Below, one piece after another: positions 7,719 through 15,123 of a DNA stretch of 42,503 bases. The stretch spans positions 1 to 42,503 of the forward strand of contig JAILFH010000033.1 of assembly GCA_024697645.1 (NCBI GenBank), read 5' to 3'. Position 1 is the stretch's first letter, and each line of letters starts with the position of its first letter. The notes beneath the pieces were generated by a model, which was not told where the DNA came from, ran no database searches, and was given only the letters and a program-made list of their open reading frames with translations. The DNA is from Prevotella sp. (GTDB taxonomy: Bacteria > Bacteroidota > Bacteroidia > Bacteroidales > Bacteroidaceae). A program made the position numbers and the translations under genes.

Positions 7719-8377
7719 TTACAGTGTCTTTTTCCTAATAATCTTAGCGTTAGGATATTTCTTCGTATCAAAAACGAAGACATTATCACTCACTCCGAAC
7801 TTAATATTCGTTATGGTCATTTTCATAGTAAAAGTCATTTTGGCTTCAATCGCAGTAGGATGATAGTTGCTCTTGTTGATGTAGAAGACTACCTTTGACG
7901 GATTGCCCTTGACCTTAGGCGAAGTAAGGGTGATGATGTATTGGTTGCCATTCTCCTTTATTGCTCCCTTCTTGTATTCCTTATACATGTCGAAGTCAAT
8001 GTGGTCATCGTTTTCTTCATCTTTAGACGATGCGATGTAGAGTTTGCCGGACTCTCTTTTCTCCAATTTGCTGGCTTCGTATTCCCAGAACTGTTTGCCG
8101 TCGGTCCCCTCTTCTATGTAGTCCTCTGAGTCCTTCACTTTCAGAGTCATCTTCGTAAGCGATTTGTTTCCCTTGTTGTATTCTACAACAGATCCTTCTG
8201 CATTGAAAAAAAGATTTTGGTCTTCAATTTCATAGTCATCTGGACTCCTGCAGGGTCATTCATCAATTTTGTACACTTGTCGAGTACGGTGACAACCTGA
8301 TTCGGAATCTGTGCGCTAACGCTTGTGGCTACGGCCAGAAGCAACAGGATTACGGTTAATCTAAATACTTTCTTCAT
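7719..8377 (-). pseudogene. LolA-like outer-membrane lipoprotein carrier, frameshifted
   Basis: Two frames together make one protein. 8377-8183 encodes a signal peptide (MKKVFRLTVI, ending SVSAQ) and the start of a LolA-like domain (LDKCTKLMND). The rest, ending DTKKYPNAKIIRKK as LolA-like proteins do, is read in another frame down to 7719. The break lies in a run of seven T on the coding strand (8206-8212 as A on plus). One added T restores FFFNAEGSVVEYNKGN and joins the halves without a stop, giving about 219 residues. The cause is either a recent one-base deletion, slippage-based variation or a sequencing error. LolA-type proteins carry lipoproteins across the periplasm. A clear promoter precedes it. 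Confidence 0.8.
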
Positions 8378-8414
8378 ATTGGAGTTTGTTCTATTTGATT
8401 ACAATTACAAAATG

Positions 8415-8446
8415 CAAATATACATCATTTTCCCGATTCTGCCAAA
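8415..8446 (-). promoter_or_regulatory. Promoter of the LolA-like gene
   Basis: On the minus strand TTTG, 20 bases, then TATATTTG. The -7 box lies 38 bases before the start codon and would drive the LolA-like gene and the lipoprotein gene behind it. Confidence 0.7.
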
Positions 8447-8536
8447 TTTTCATCTATGATAAATACAATTGAGTTGCGGAAGATCTGCTTCCTTACTTTT
8501 CAAATATCGTATTTCTATTTATAATTATTTTGGCTC

Positions 8537-8839
8537 TCAACACCCACTTCCATCAATACTGCAAGAAGCACCGATACTTTCGTCTGGCATTGGTTCCAGA
8601 CCTACATCTTTCGACGAGAGAGTTACTGTACCATCTTCCAATACGTAGCAAGGAATGCCTACATCACCTATCTTCTTTGCTTCATCAAAGACGGGGCTAC
8701 TGTCTCTCAGATCCAGAAACTGCTTCAGATTACGTACATGTTTACTAATATCAATCACCTCAAATCGAGGATTTCCTTCAACCTGCATCTCTACGTATTC
8801 GCAATAAGGACAGGTTTGCATAACGTACATCTTAATCAT
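8537..8839 (-). CDS. Glutaredoxin-like protein
   Basis: A 100-residue protein with the glutaredoxin active site CPYC at residues 10-13 and a second pair of conserved features, the cis-proline GIPCYV near residue 63. The C-terminus ends in CSIDGSGC, adding two more cysteines. It belongs to the short glutaredoxin-related group in which the strand after CPYC is followed by EVIDISKHVRNLKQFL. It probably reduces disulfides or glutathione-like mixed disulfides in the cytoplasm; many Bacteroidetes lack glutathione, so the partner is uncertain. A repeat block separates it from the CDF gene upstream. Confidence 0.8.
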   Translation of the reverse strand: MIKMYVMQTCPYCEYVEMQVEGNPRFEVIDISKHVRNLKQFLDLRDSSPVFDEAKKIGDVGIPCYVLEDGTVTLSSKDVGLEPMPDESIGASCSIDGSGC

Positions 8840-8897
8840 ATTATTATTTCGTTTATAGGTTTCAAATCAATCATGCTATTTAACTATAGATTTCTAT

Positions 8898-8946
8898 GAG
8901 CCCGTTGAACTGCGACGAATGTCGCGTTGAACGAACCCGTAGGGCA
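8898..8946 (-). repeat. Mini-hairpin string, site 1
   Basis: GCGAC-GAAT-GTCGC (8912-8925) is flanked by GTTGAAC linkers, and a small CCC-GTA-GGG hairpin follows (8936-8944). An outer GCCC/GGGC pair (8900-8903 with 8942-8945) could close the block. It begins right after the stop codon of the CDF transporter gene. Sister sites are at 10205-10320, 19985-20140 and 36270-36345. Confidence 0.65.
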
Positions 8947-8949
8947 GAC

Positions 8950-10053
8950 TCACTCACTATAATTATGGTCTACGACGATGTCCACTCGCATATCAGGTTC
9001 GAGGGACTGAATCTCGCTGCTCAATTGTCTGACGAAATTGGCTTCATCGTGAACGGAAATATCGGGAACAATATCGACTGAAAGTTTCTTTTCCTTCTCA
9101 TCATAATAGAACCCGTGCACTTGAACAATTTCCTGATGGGCCTTGAGCGCCTTCATAACCTTCGACTGCAACTCGGTTTGCTTGTTTTCGCCTGTCGCAA
9201 TCGCATAAACTCCTACGGTCAGGATGATACCGTGTCGCTCTATCATTTGCATCGTTATCTTACGAGTAAGACCATGAATCTCATGAGCCGACATCGTGTC
9301 ATAGACGTTGATATGAATCGAGCCAATCTTGACTTCCGGACCGTAACTGTGGAGTATCAGGTCGTACACCCCATGAACGCCCTCGAATTCAGAAACCTCT
9401 TTCTTGATCTGTTCGGCAAGTTCGGTCGAAATGCTCGTGCCTAACAGTTCGTTCACAGGCGAAGACAACATTTCGATACCAGCCTTGATGATAACAATGG
9501 AAATTACGGCGCCAAGGATTCCGTCGATTGATACACCCCAAATCAGCATGATACCTGCCGAGATGAGGGTTGCCAAGGTGATAATTGCATCAAACAGCGC
9601 ATCTGAACCCGAGGCTATCAACGCATCGCTATTCAACTGCGTCCCTTTGTACTTGACGTATCTCCCCAGCGCCAGTTTCACCACGATAGCAACCACTATC
9701 ACGATGAGTGTCGTCGTTGTGTATTCTGGCTCCGTCGGGCTGAAAATCTTCTGGACCGACTCAATGAGCGAGGTGAGTCCCGCCGACATGACAATGACGG
9801 CAATGATGATAGCACTGAAATATTCGATTCGCCCATGACCAAAGGGGTGCTTTCTGTCGGCAGGACGTTGTGAAAGTTTGGTGCCAATGATGGTAATCAC
9901 GCTCGAGAGTGCATCGCTGAGGTTGTTGACCGCATCCATCACGATGGCCACGGAACTGGCCAGAATGCCCACGACGGCCTTGAAAACAGCCAAGAGAACA
10001 TTGGCAGCGATACCTATCCAACTAGTGCGAATGATTTGCGAATTACGATCCAT
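8950..10053 (-). CDS. CDF-family cation efflux transporter
   Basis: A 367-residue member of the cation diffusion facilitator family, which exports divalent metals in exchange for protons across the inner membrane. About six hydrophobic segments occupy residues 10-200, followed by a cytoplasmic domain of about 160 residues. TM2 has DAVNNLSDALSS (residues 40-51) and TM5 has SDALFDAIITL. In the TM2 site an Asn (N43) takes the first of the two positions that are Asp or His in zinc transporters such as YiiP, so the metal is uncertain. HPFGHGRIEYF after TM2 is a family hallmark. The C-terminal part is longer than in YiiP. A promoter lies at 10096-10126. Confidence 0.9.
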   Translation of the reverse strand: MDRNSQIIRTSWIGIAANVLLAVFKAVVGILASSVAIVMDAVNNLSDALSSVITIIGTKLSQRPADRKHPFGHGRIEYFSAIIIAVIVMSAGLTSLIESVQKIFSPTEPEYTTTTLIVIVVAIVVKLALGRYVKYKGTQLNSDALIASGSDALFDAIITLATLISAGIMLIWGVSIDGILGAVISIVIIKAGIEMLSSPVNELLGTSISTELAEQIKKEVSEFEGVHGVYDLILHSYGPEVKIGSIHINVYDTMSAHEIHGLTRKITMQMIERHGIILTVGVYAIATGENKQTELQSKVMKALKAHQEIVQVHGFYYDEKEKKLSVDIVPDISVHDEANFVRQLSSEIQSLEPDMRVDIVVDHNYSE

Positions 10054-10095
10054 ATAAACACGAATTTATCCGATTGAATTTTCTTCAATCTACTT

Positions 10096-10126
10096 CAAAT
10101 CTACAATAACCTTCATCTTTGACAAT
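10096..10126 (-). promoter_or_regulatory. Promoter of the CDF transporter gene
   Basis: On the minus strand ATTG, 19 bases, then TAGATTTG. The -7 box matches TAnnTTTG fully; the -33 box matches in three of four positions. Confidence 0.55.
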
Positions 10127-10204
10127 TGGCCCCATAACCCAGACGAAATACTATCAAACCCACCACCATTCCTGTAAGAGGATTCGTGAGTATTTCTTGA
10201 GCCG

Positions 10205-10401
10205 ATTGAACTACCCCCAGGGCTTTGAACCCTTGAACTGCGACGAATGTGGCGTTGAAACGCGGCCCGCAGGGCGTTGAACTAGGGCGAAGCCCATTGA
10301 ACTCTCGAACTCTTGATTGCGCCACATGGGCTATCTACTCCCCTCGCTTTTCTCCCGCCCTTATAGGGAGGGCAGGGGTAGGTCTTGGGGCAGGGGGTGA
10401 G
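10205..10401 (-). repeat. Composite G-rich plus mini-hairpin repeat, site 2 (inverted)
   Basis: Read on the minus strand, a C-rich part ends ACCCCTGCCCTCCCTATAAG and GCGAGGGGAGTAGATAG (10335-10401). After it come hairpins joined by TTGAAC-type linkers: GGGC-GAA-GCCC, GCCC-GCA-GGGC and GCGAC-GAAT-GTgGC (10205-10320). The plus strand has a dense G-run region that could form a quadruplex. The same order occurs at 19860-20145 and 36139-36345. It fills most of the 356-bp gap between the esterase gene and the CDF gene. Confidence 0.7.
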
Positions 10402-10409
10402 TCTCCGAC

Positions 10410-11258
10410 TTACTTGTCAAAATTCCTCGATGCAAACGGGAGCGCCATACGAATGGCCTGATGCCAGTATTCCCAGTTGTGCTGACCGTTGCGGATGCGG
10501 AGTTCGTCCTTCACGCGCTTCTGCCGCATGAGTTTATGAATCTCGATGCTCAGGTCGAAGAGGAAGTCGTCGTCGCCACAGTCGAAAAACCACTTCACGG
10601 TGCGGAGTTGCTGAAGCGTTGCCTCGTCGGCATTGCGGAGGAATTCAAGTGCAGAATGCTCCTTCACGGCCTTCGTCACGAGATACACCTTATCGTCTAC
10701 TCCCTCTTCCCGCTGACGGGCATTGTCGCTCTCGAGCCACGCGCTCATCGCATAGCACGACGAGAACATATCTGGATGACGCTGCGCATAGACCGTGCTA
10801 CCGCCGCCGCCCATCGACAATCCCATCACTGCGCGATGACCCTTGTCGCTGACCACTCTGTACTTCTTTTCTACCGTCGGCATCAACTCCTGGAAGAAGA
10901 AATCCTCATACGCCCAACCCGGCATATTGAAATAGCCGTTCCACGTCTCATAGACATTCGGACCGCCAGCATTCGGCATCACGACAATCATCTCGCGCGC
11001 CTCGCCAGTCTCTATCAACTCGTCGGCAACCGTCTGCATCTGACCCTTGTCGCGCCACGCAGTATAGTCGTCGGTGAATCCATGAAGTAGATAGACCACT
11101 GGATATTGTTTCTCACTCTTGTCGAAGCCACTCGGCACATAGACATTAAACTTCACCTGTGCACCAAGCACTTTGCTCTCAATACTGTCGGTCACCACCT
11201 TGCCGGCCTGAGCAGTCAGACACCCCATGAGTGCCACGAATAGAAATAGTTTCTTCAT
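10410..11258 (-). CDS. Exported CE1-like (esterase D / feruloyl-type) esterase
   Basis: A 282-residue alpha/beta hydrolase with a signal peptide (MKKLFLFVALMG, ending TAQA). The nucleophile Ser148 is in GLSMGGGG, an Asp near 229 is in CGDDDF, and His260 is in NGQHNWEYW. The oxyanion region is YLLHGFTDDYTAW. This is the CE1/esterase D arrangement, whose members remove acetyl, feruloyl or similar groups from plant polysaccharides, or act as mycolyl-type or S-formylglutathione esterases. The substrate cannot be fixed from the sequence; the signal peptide favours glycan esters. It has one of the best promoters in the window (11287-11317). Confidence 0.85.
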   Translation of the reverse strand: MKKLFLFVALMGCLTAQAGKVVTDSIESKVLGAQVKFNVYVPSGFDKSEKQYPVVYLLHGFTDDYTAWRDKGQMQTVADELIETGEAREMIVVMPNAGGPNVYETWNGYFNMPGWAYEDFFFQELMPTVEKKYRVVSDKGHRAVMGLSMGGGGSTVYAQRHPDMFSSCYAMSAWLESDNARQREEGVDDKVYLVTKAVKEHSALEFLRNADEATLQQLRTVKWFFDCGDDDFLFDLSIEIHKLMRQKRVKDELRIRNGQHNWEYWHQAIRMALPFASRNFDK

Positions 11259-11286
11259 TTAAGTTTTTGTTTAGAAATTATTGTTG

Positions 11287-11317
11287 CAAAATTACGAAAT
11301 TAACGTGTAACGACAAA
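11287..11317 (-). promoter_or_regulatory. Promoter of the CE1-like esterase gene
   Basis: On the minus strand TTTG, 19 bases, then TAATTTTG: both boxes match the Bacteroidetes consensus. The -7 box lies 28 bases before the start codon. Confidence 0.75.
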
Positions 11318-11326
11318 GGATTCCGT

Positions 11327-11432
11327 CAGAAAACTTCCCCGTTGGCCTATCTGAAATAGAATCAGAAAACTTCCGACTCCTCTATCAGAAATAGAATCAA
11401 AAACTTCCTCGCTCCTCTACCTGAAATAAATC
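11327..11432 (-). repeat. Three 35-bp degenerate tandem units
   Basis: Three units of about 34-36 bp start CAGAAAACTTCC and end CTGAAATAGAAT on the plus strand. The last unit overlaps the final codons of the phosphodiester glycosidase-like gene (stop at 11417-11419), so the repeat grew from or into the coding end. No open frame or hairpin explains it. Confidence 0.6.
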
Positions 11433-12265
11433 ATGTTGGGAATGCTACGCTCACCCACGTGGTCAAACTGTCGGTTGTCGCAGGGATGATTCAGGATTTT
11501 CCCGTCCAGATAGAGGGTCGTCGATCCTCCACCATCAAGATTCAGGGCCGTACGTCCACCGAGCACTTTCACGAGATGCGCCAGTTCGGGAATGCTCATG
11601 CCGATGGCGTTTCCCCATGAGCGGCCGTCAACCGTGATGAGCAACACGCGCTTATCCTTCGTCACTGCAATTGCGCTGCGCGGATGCTTCGTCGTGATGA
11701 AGTCGAGGGCGCACTTCGACCAGTCGGCATAGCGCCCGTTTCGCAGCATCAACGGACCCGACGCCAGCACCGTTCCCACCTTTTTCTTATAGCCGCGCTC
11801 AATGCTCCGCGACCAAGGCAACAACCTAAGTTTCCCTTTCCTCACGGCAACAGCACCCGTCACTCTAATCTGAAACTCGTGTGTTGTCGTCGTGTCAATC
11901 ACGCTCCTGTCCTCCTTCAGAAACGTCACCGAGTTGCCCTTGCCCATATCATAATACGAGCCGTTAATCGCAGCCACAGCCTTCCGCTCCTCAGCCATCT
12001 TGCTCAGGGGCTTCATCTCTCGCGAGAAACTGATGCCTGCACGATGCTTCTGCCTCGGCTCAATCTCCACGATGCTCACGTATTGCGGACCTCCATAGAG
12101 CCGTTCAAAAGCGGCACACATGCCCTTCATGCCCTTGCCCACTGTCGTCACTTTCCATTGGGCAGAGACTATCGCAAGCGAATCGGCTGCCGATTGCGCG
12201 CTGGCTCTAGAAAGGCCGAACACCATAAGGCAGAAGAGGACTGAAAACATTCGTGACTTGTTCAT
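11417..12265 (-). CDS. Phosphodiester glycosidase (NAGPA)-like exported protein
   Basis: A 282-residue protein with a signal peptide (MNKSRMFSVLFC, ending SRASA) and the NAGPA fold, named after the mammalian enzyme that uncovers mannose-6-phosphate. Diagnostic stretches are AAINGSYYDMGKGN, LITVDGRSW near residue 215, and the hallmark ALNLDGGGSTTLYLDG near the C-terminus. Bacterial homologues are thought to act on phosphodiester-linked sugars such as cell-wall polymers, but few have been studied. Its promoter shares a 93-bp divergent region with the copper ATPase gene. Confidence 0.85.
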   Translation of the reverse strand: MNKSRMFSVLFCLMVFGLSRASAQSAADSLAIVSAQWKVTTVGKGMKGMCAAFERLYGGPQYVSIVEIEPRQKHRAGISFSREMKPLSKMAEERKAVAAINGSYYDMGKGNSVTFLKEDRSVIDTTTTHEFQIRVTGAVAVRKGKLRLLPWSRSIERGYKKKVGTVLASGPLMLRNGRYADWSKCALDFITTKHPRSAIAVTKDKRVLLITVDGRSWGNAIGMSIPELAHLVKVLGGRTALNLDGGGSTTLYLDGKILNHPCDNRQFDHVGERSIPNMIYFR

Positions 12266-12293
12266 AGGCGTAGCGTCTTTTAGTTTTTATGCT

Positions 12294-12301
12294 GCAAATT
12301 T
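12294..12301 (-). promoter_or_regulatory. -7 box of the NAGPA-like gene
   Basis: TAAATTTG on the minus strand, 28 bases before the start codon. No good -33 box is seen at the expected distance. Confidence 0.5.
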
Positions 12302-12346
12302 AATGATTTTTGAACAGAAAACGCACAATGTTCCGACATTTTTTAG

Positions 12347-12354
12347 TACTTTTG
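12347..12354 (+). promoter_or_regulatory. -7 box of copA, close to the start codon
   Basis: TACTTTTG matches TAnnTTTG and ends only four bases before the copA ATG at 12359. If it is used, the transcript would begin at or beside the ATG, so copA mRNA would be almost leaderless. The start itself is fixed by the metal-binding domain, which begins at once (IPVVGMACSSC). No -33 box is evident, so this promoter is weakly supported. Confidence 0.4.
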
Positions 12355-12358
12355 CACC

Positions 12359-14305
12359 ATGATACAGAAACGCACAATCCCAGTAGTAGGTATGGCTTGC
12401 TCCTCGTGCTCAGCACACGTCGAGAAAACCCTAAGCGAACAAGAAGGTGTCGCCTCGGCGAGTGTAAACCTTGCGATGCGCACCGCATTAGTGGAATACG
12501 ACGACACAGTCACCAGCCCTGAGCAACTCAAGGCTGCCGTGAATGCGATTGGCTTCGACCTCGTCATCGAGCAAGACCGCTCCGTCGAGGAAATCGAGCG
12601 TCGCGAATACACCGTGCTGAAGCGTCGGACCATCCTCGCCTGGGTGTTTGCCATTGCCGTAATGGCGATTTCGATGGGATGGATTCCCGTAGGATCAAAG
12701 GACGTTGCCAACCAACTCTGCCTGATTCTCGCACTGGCCTGTCTGCTTACGTGTGGCCGCCAGTTCTACGTCTCAGCGTGGAAGCAGTTGCGCCACGCAA
12801 TGGCGAATATGGACACGCTCGTGGCTTTCTCTACGGGCATCTCGTTCATCTATAGTTCCGTCGTGACGCTCCATCTATCATCTTCCAATCCCACCCTCTC
12901 CACCTTCTTCGACGCATCGGTTATGATTATTGCCTTCGTGCTCACCGGACGTCTGCTCGAAGAACGGGCCAAGCGCGCCACAGCCTCGAGCATTCGCACA
13001 CTGATGGGGCTGCAGCCGAAGACCGCACGAATCGTGGAGAACCCCATTTCCTGTGCTTCCGACCAACAATCCGAGCGCACTCCCGACTGGCGCGAGGTGC
13101 CGCTGAGCACCATCTCGATCGGCGATGTACTGGAAGTGCGGGCTGGCGAGAAGATTCCCGTCGACGGCCGCGTGACCTGGGCCGATTGTTTCATGACTGC
13201 CGAGGGCTGCTATGTCGACGAGTCGATGATTACCGGCGAGCCCACGCCCGTACTGAAGAAGAAAATCTCCAATGTCCTTGCAGGCACTATCGTTCAGCAG
13301 GGAACGCTGCGCATGCGCGCTACGCAGGTGGGTGAGAAGACTGCCTTGGCGCAGATTATCCAGATGGTGCAGCAGGCTCAGGGCTCAAAGGCACCTGTAC
13401 AGCGTGTCGTCGACCGCCTCGCGATGATCTTCGTGCCAACCGTAACGGCCATTGCACTGCTCACGTTCCTCGTCTGGTGGCTCTGCGGCGGAGGACTCCA
13501 GCAGGCCATCATCTCCGCCGTTGCCGTACTGGTCATCGCCTGTCCCTGCGCTATGGGCCTCGCCACGCCGACGGCCCTGATGGTGGGCATTGGAAAGGCT
13601 GCTGAGAACGGCATTCTCATCAAGGACGCAACGGCTCTCGAGCAGATGCGAAAGGTTACGGCGATGGTCATTGACAAGACTGGTACGCTCACCATACCCA
13701 ATCAGCAGATTAATTTCACGGTTGCCGACTCGCTGCCCTTCGAGGAACGCGAACAACTGAAGCCCCATGCCCGCGAGGCAATGGAAGAACTGCAGCAGAC
13801 GCCCATCGAGATCCACATGATGAGCGGCGACCGCGAAGATGCTGCGGCCTATTGGGCAGAGAAGGCTGGCATTCATCACTTCAAGAGTCAGGTGAAGCCA
13901 CAGGACAAGGAGAATCTTGTCCGCGAGTTGCAGGAGGAAGGCAAGGTTGTCGCGATGATTGGCGACGGCATCAACGACTCACAGGCGCTGGCATTAGCCG
14001 ACGTGAGTATTGCCATCGGCACTGGAACCGACGTAGCGATGGATGTGGCACAAGTGACGCTTATGGGCTCAGACCTTCGCGCCCTACCCCGCGCCTTCTC
14101 CCTATCGAAGGCAACCGTCAGCATGATTCATCAGAACCTCTTCTGGGCATTCATCTACAACATTGTCTGCATTCCCCTCGCGGCAGGACTGCCTCGTGCC
14201 TTCGGCATCGACTTCCAGATTACCCCGATGTGGGCTTCTGCCCTCATGGCATTGTCGAGTATCAGCGTTGTCCTGAACAGCCTCCGACTGAAATACACGA
14301 AATAG
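12359..14305 (+). CDS. copA: Copper-type P1B ATPase with a short nucleotide-binding domain
   Basis: A 648-residue heavy-metal ATPase. One N-terminal metal-binding domain has GMACSSC (Cys14, Cys17). The membrane CPC motif is at residues 395-397 and the phosphorylated Asp439 is in DKTGTLT. MMSGD (487-491) and GDGIND follow. YN in TM7 and MALSS in TM8 are the copper-site residues, so it should export Cu(I) from the cytoplasm. The oddity is the stretch between DKTGTLT and MMSGD: about 47 residues instead of the roughly 110-130 that hold the ATP-binding N-domain, and no HP dipeptide of the usual SEHPLA motif is seen. The frame stays open, so it is not a simple frameshift. It reads divergently from the NAGPA-like gene. 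Confidence 0.9.
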   Translation: MIQKRTIPVVGMACSSCSAHVEKTLSEQEGVASASVNLAMRTALVEYDDTVTSPEQLKAAVNAIGFDLVIEQDRSVEEIERREYTVLKRRTILAWVFAIAVMAISMGWIPVGSKDVANQLCLILALACLLTCGRQFYVSAWKQLRHAMANMDTLVAFSTGISFIYSSVVTLHLSSSNPTLSTFFDASVMIIAFVLTGRLLEERAKRATASSIRTLMGLQPKTARIVENPISCASDQQSERTPDWREVPLSTISIGDVLEVRAGEKIPVDGRVTWADCFMTAEGCYVDESMITGEPTPVLKKKISNVLAGTIVQQGTLRMRATQVGEKTALAQIIQMVQQAQGSKAPVQRVVDRLAMIFVPTVTAIALLTFLVWWLCGGGLQQAIISAVAVLVIACPCAMGLATPTALMVGIGKAAENGILIKDATALEQMRKVTAMVIDKTGTLTIPNQQINFTVADSLPFEEREQLKPHAREAMEELQQTPIEIHMMSGDREDAAAYWAEKAGIHHFKSQVKPQDKENLVRELQEEGKVVAMIGDGINDSQALALADVSIAIGTGTDVAMDVAQVTLMGSDLRALPRAFSLSKATVSMIHQNLFWAFIYNIVCIPLAAGLPRAFGIDFQITPMWASALMALSSISVVLNSLRLKYTK

Positions 14306-14330
14306 ACAAATAACTATTTTCGAACAAAGA

Positions 14331-14672
14331 CCTACCGACCTACCATGACTACCCTCAAACACCTTCTGGCAAAGGGTTTCAGTCATGGTAGGTCTTTATG
14401 TAAGACCTACCATACACCTACCATAGACCTACCATAGAATCTTGTTATTTCGACCGTCATAATCCACAGAGGAAATACTTCATAATTTGGCCATAAAGCA
14501 ATGATTAACAATAGGTTATGGCACACGAATAAGTCGCAACTGATTAAAACTTTTAGAGTTTGCCCGATGGTAGGTCTATGGTAGGTCTATGGTAGGAGTT
14601 TGAAACAGACCTACCGTGCCTCAAACCCTTTGTGGCAGGGCGTTTGCAAAGGGTTATGGTAGGATGGTAGGT
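14331..14672. repeat. 11-bp iteron-like array, both orientations
   Basis: About a dozen copies of ACCTACCAT or its complement ATGGTAGGT. Three are in direct 11-bp steps at 14405, 14416 and 14427. Three are in the opposite orientation at 14567, 14578 and 14589, again 11 bp apart. Others lie at 14331, 14338, 14386, 14608, 14655 and 14664. CAAACCCTTT and AAAGGGTTT elements are also mirrored. Spacing of one helical turn is typical of arrays bound by protein on one face of DNA. Confidence 0.75.
14337..14394 (+). terminator. Hairpin behind copA
   Basis: GACCTACCATGACT (14337-14350) pairs perfectly with AGTCATGGTAGGTC (14381-14394), with a 30-base loop. It begins 32 bases after the copA stop codon. 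Only a short T-rich stretch (CTTTATG) follows, so it may end transcription weakly or protect the 3' end of the mRNA. Its arms are part of the 11-bp array. Confidence 0.55.
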
Positions 14673-14774
14673 GTTAATGAAAAAAATGTATTTTTCTCGT
14701 TTCGTCAATCATCACTAAACTGGTTTCTTCGATTGATAAAGGCATTCGTCTCAATCATATAGAATACACCTTTT

Positions 14775-14950
14775 GACCATACAAAGCATAACTTTCGACC
14801 ATACAAAGCATAACTTTCGACCATACAAAGCATATCTTTTGACCATACAAAGCATAACTTTCGACCACACAAAGCATACCTTTCGACCATACAAAGCATA
14901 CCTTTCGACCATACAAAGCATAACTTTCGACCATACAGAACTATGCTTTA
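14775..14950. repeat. 22-bp tandem array, eight units
   Basis: Units start at 14775, 14797, 14819, 14841, 14863, 14885, 14907 and 14929, exactly 22 bp apart, with consensus GACCATACAAAGCATAACTTTC. Variation is limited to one to three bases; the last unit is degenerate. A related but more diverged array lies at about 40540-40740. There are no unique spacers, so it is not a CRISPR array. Confidence 0.9.
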
Positions 14951-15022
14951 TATAGATGCAAAGGACATCTCCCTATGGTACTGAGCATTGCTTTCAATGG
15001 CACAAAGAATAGCTTTAACGGC

Positions 15023-15055
15023 ACAAAAAAATCGGACGAGTGGGTACGTCCGATT
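15023..15055 (-). terminator. Rho-independent terminator of the M48 gene
   Basis: On the minus strand AATCGGAC pairs with GTCCGATT around a 10-base loop and is followed at once by seven T. It lies about 70 bases beyond the stop codon of the M48 peptidase gene. Confidence 0.8.
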
Positions 15056-15123
15056 CTTTGATTTCTTTAGATTTTTCAGAGACTATCTTCAGAGACAATC
15101 CTGAGGTTCTAAGTGCAGAAGAC

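Larger units (their letters stand above)
14306..15123. other. Gene-free repeat region
   Basis: No gene is supported in these 818 bases. They hold an 11-bp iteron-like array with a large hairpin (14331-14672), a 22-bp tandem array (14775-14950) and the terminator of the M48 gene (15023-15055). Open frames across the 22-bp array exist in several frames only because the unit contains no stop. Confidence 0.75.

Noticed and set aside
14775..14950. 22-bp array as a CRISPR array
   Set aside because: The units abut with no unique spacers, the period is too short and no cas gene is nearby.
14773..14955. Repeat protein encoded by the 22-bp array
   Set aside because: Three units give a 22-residue repeat in any frame without stops; there is no promoter, no start context and no flanking domain.
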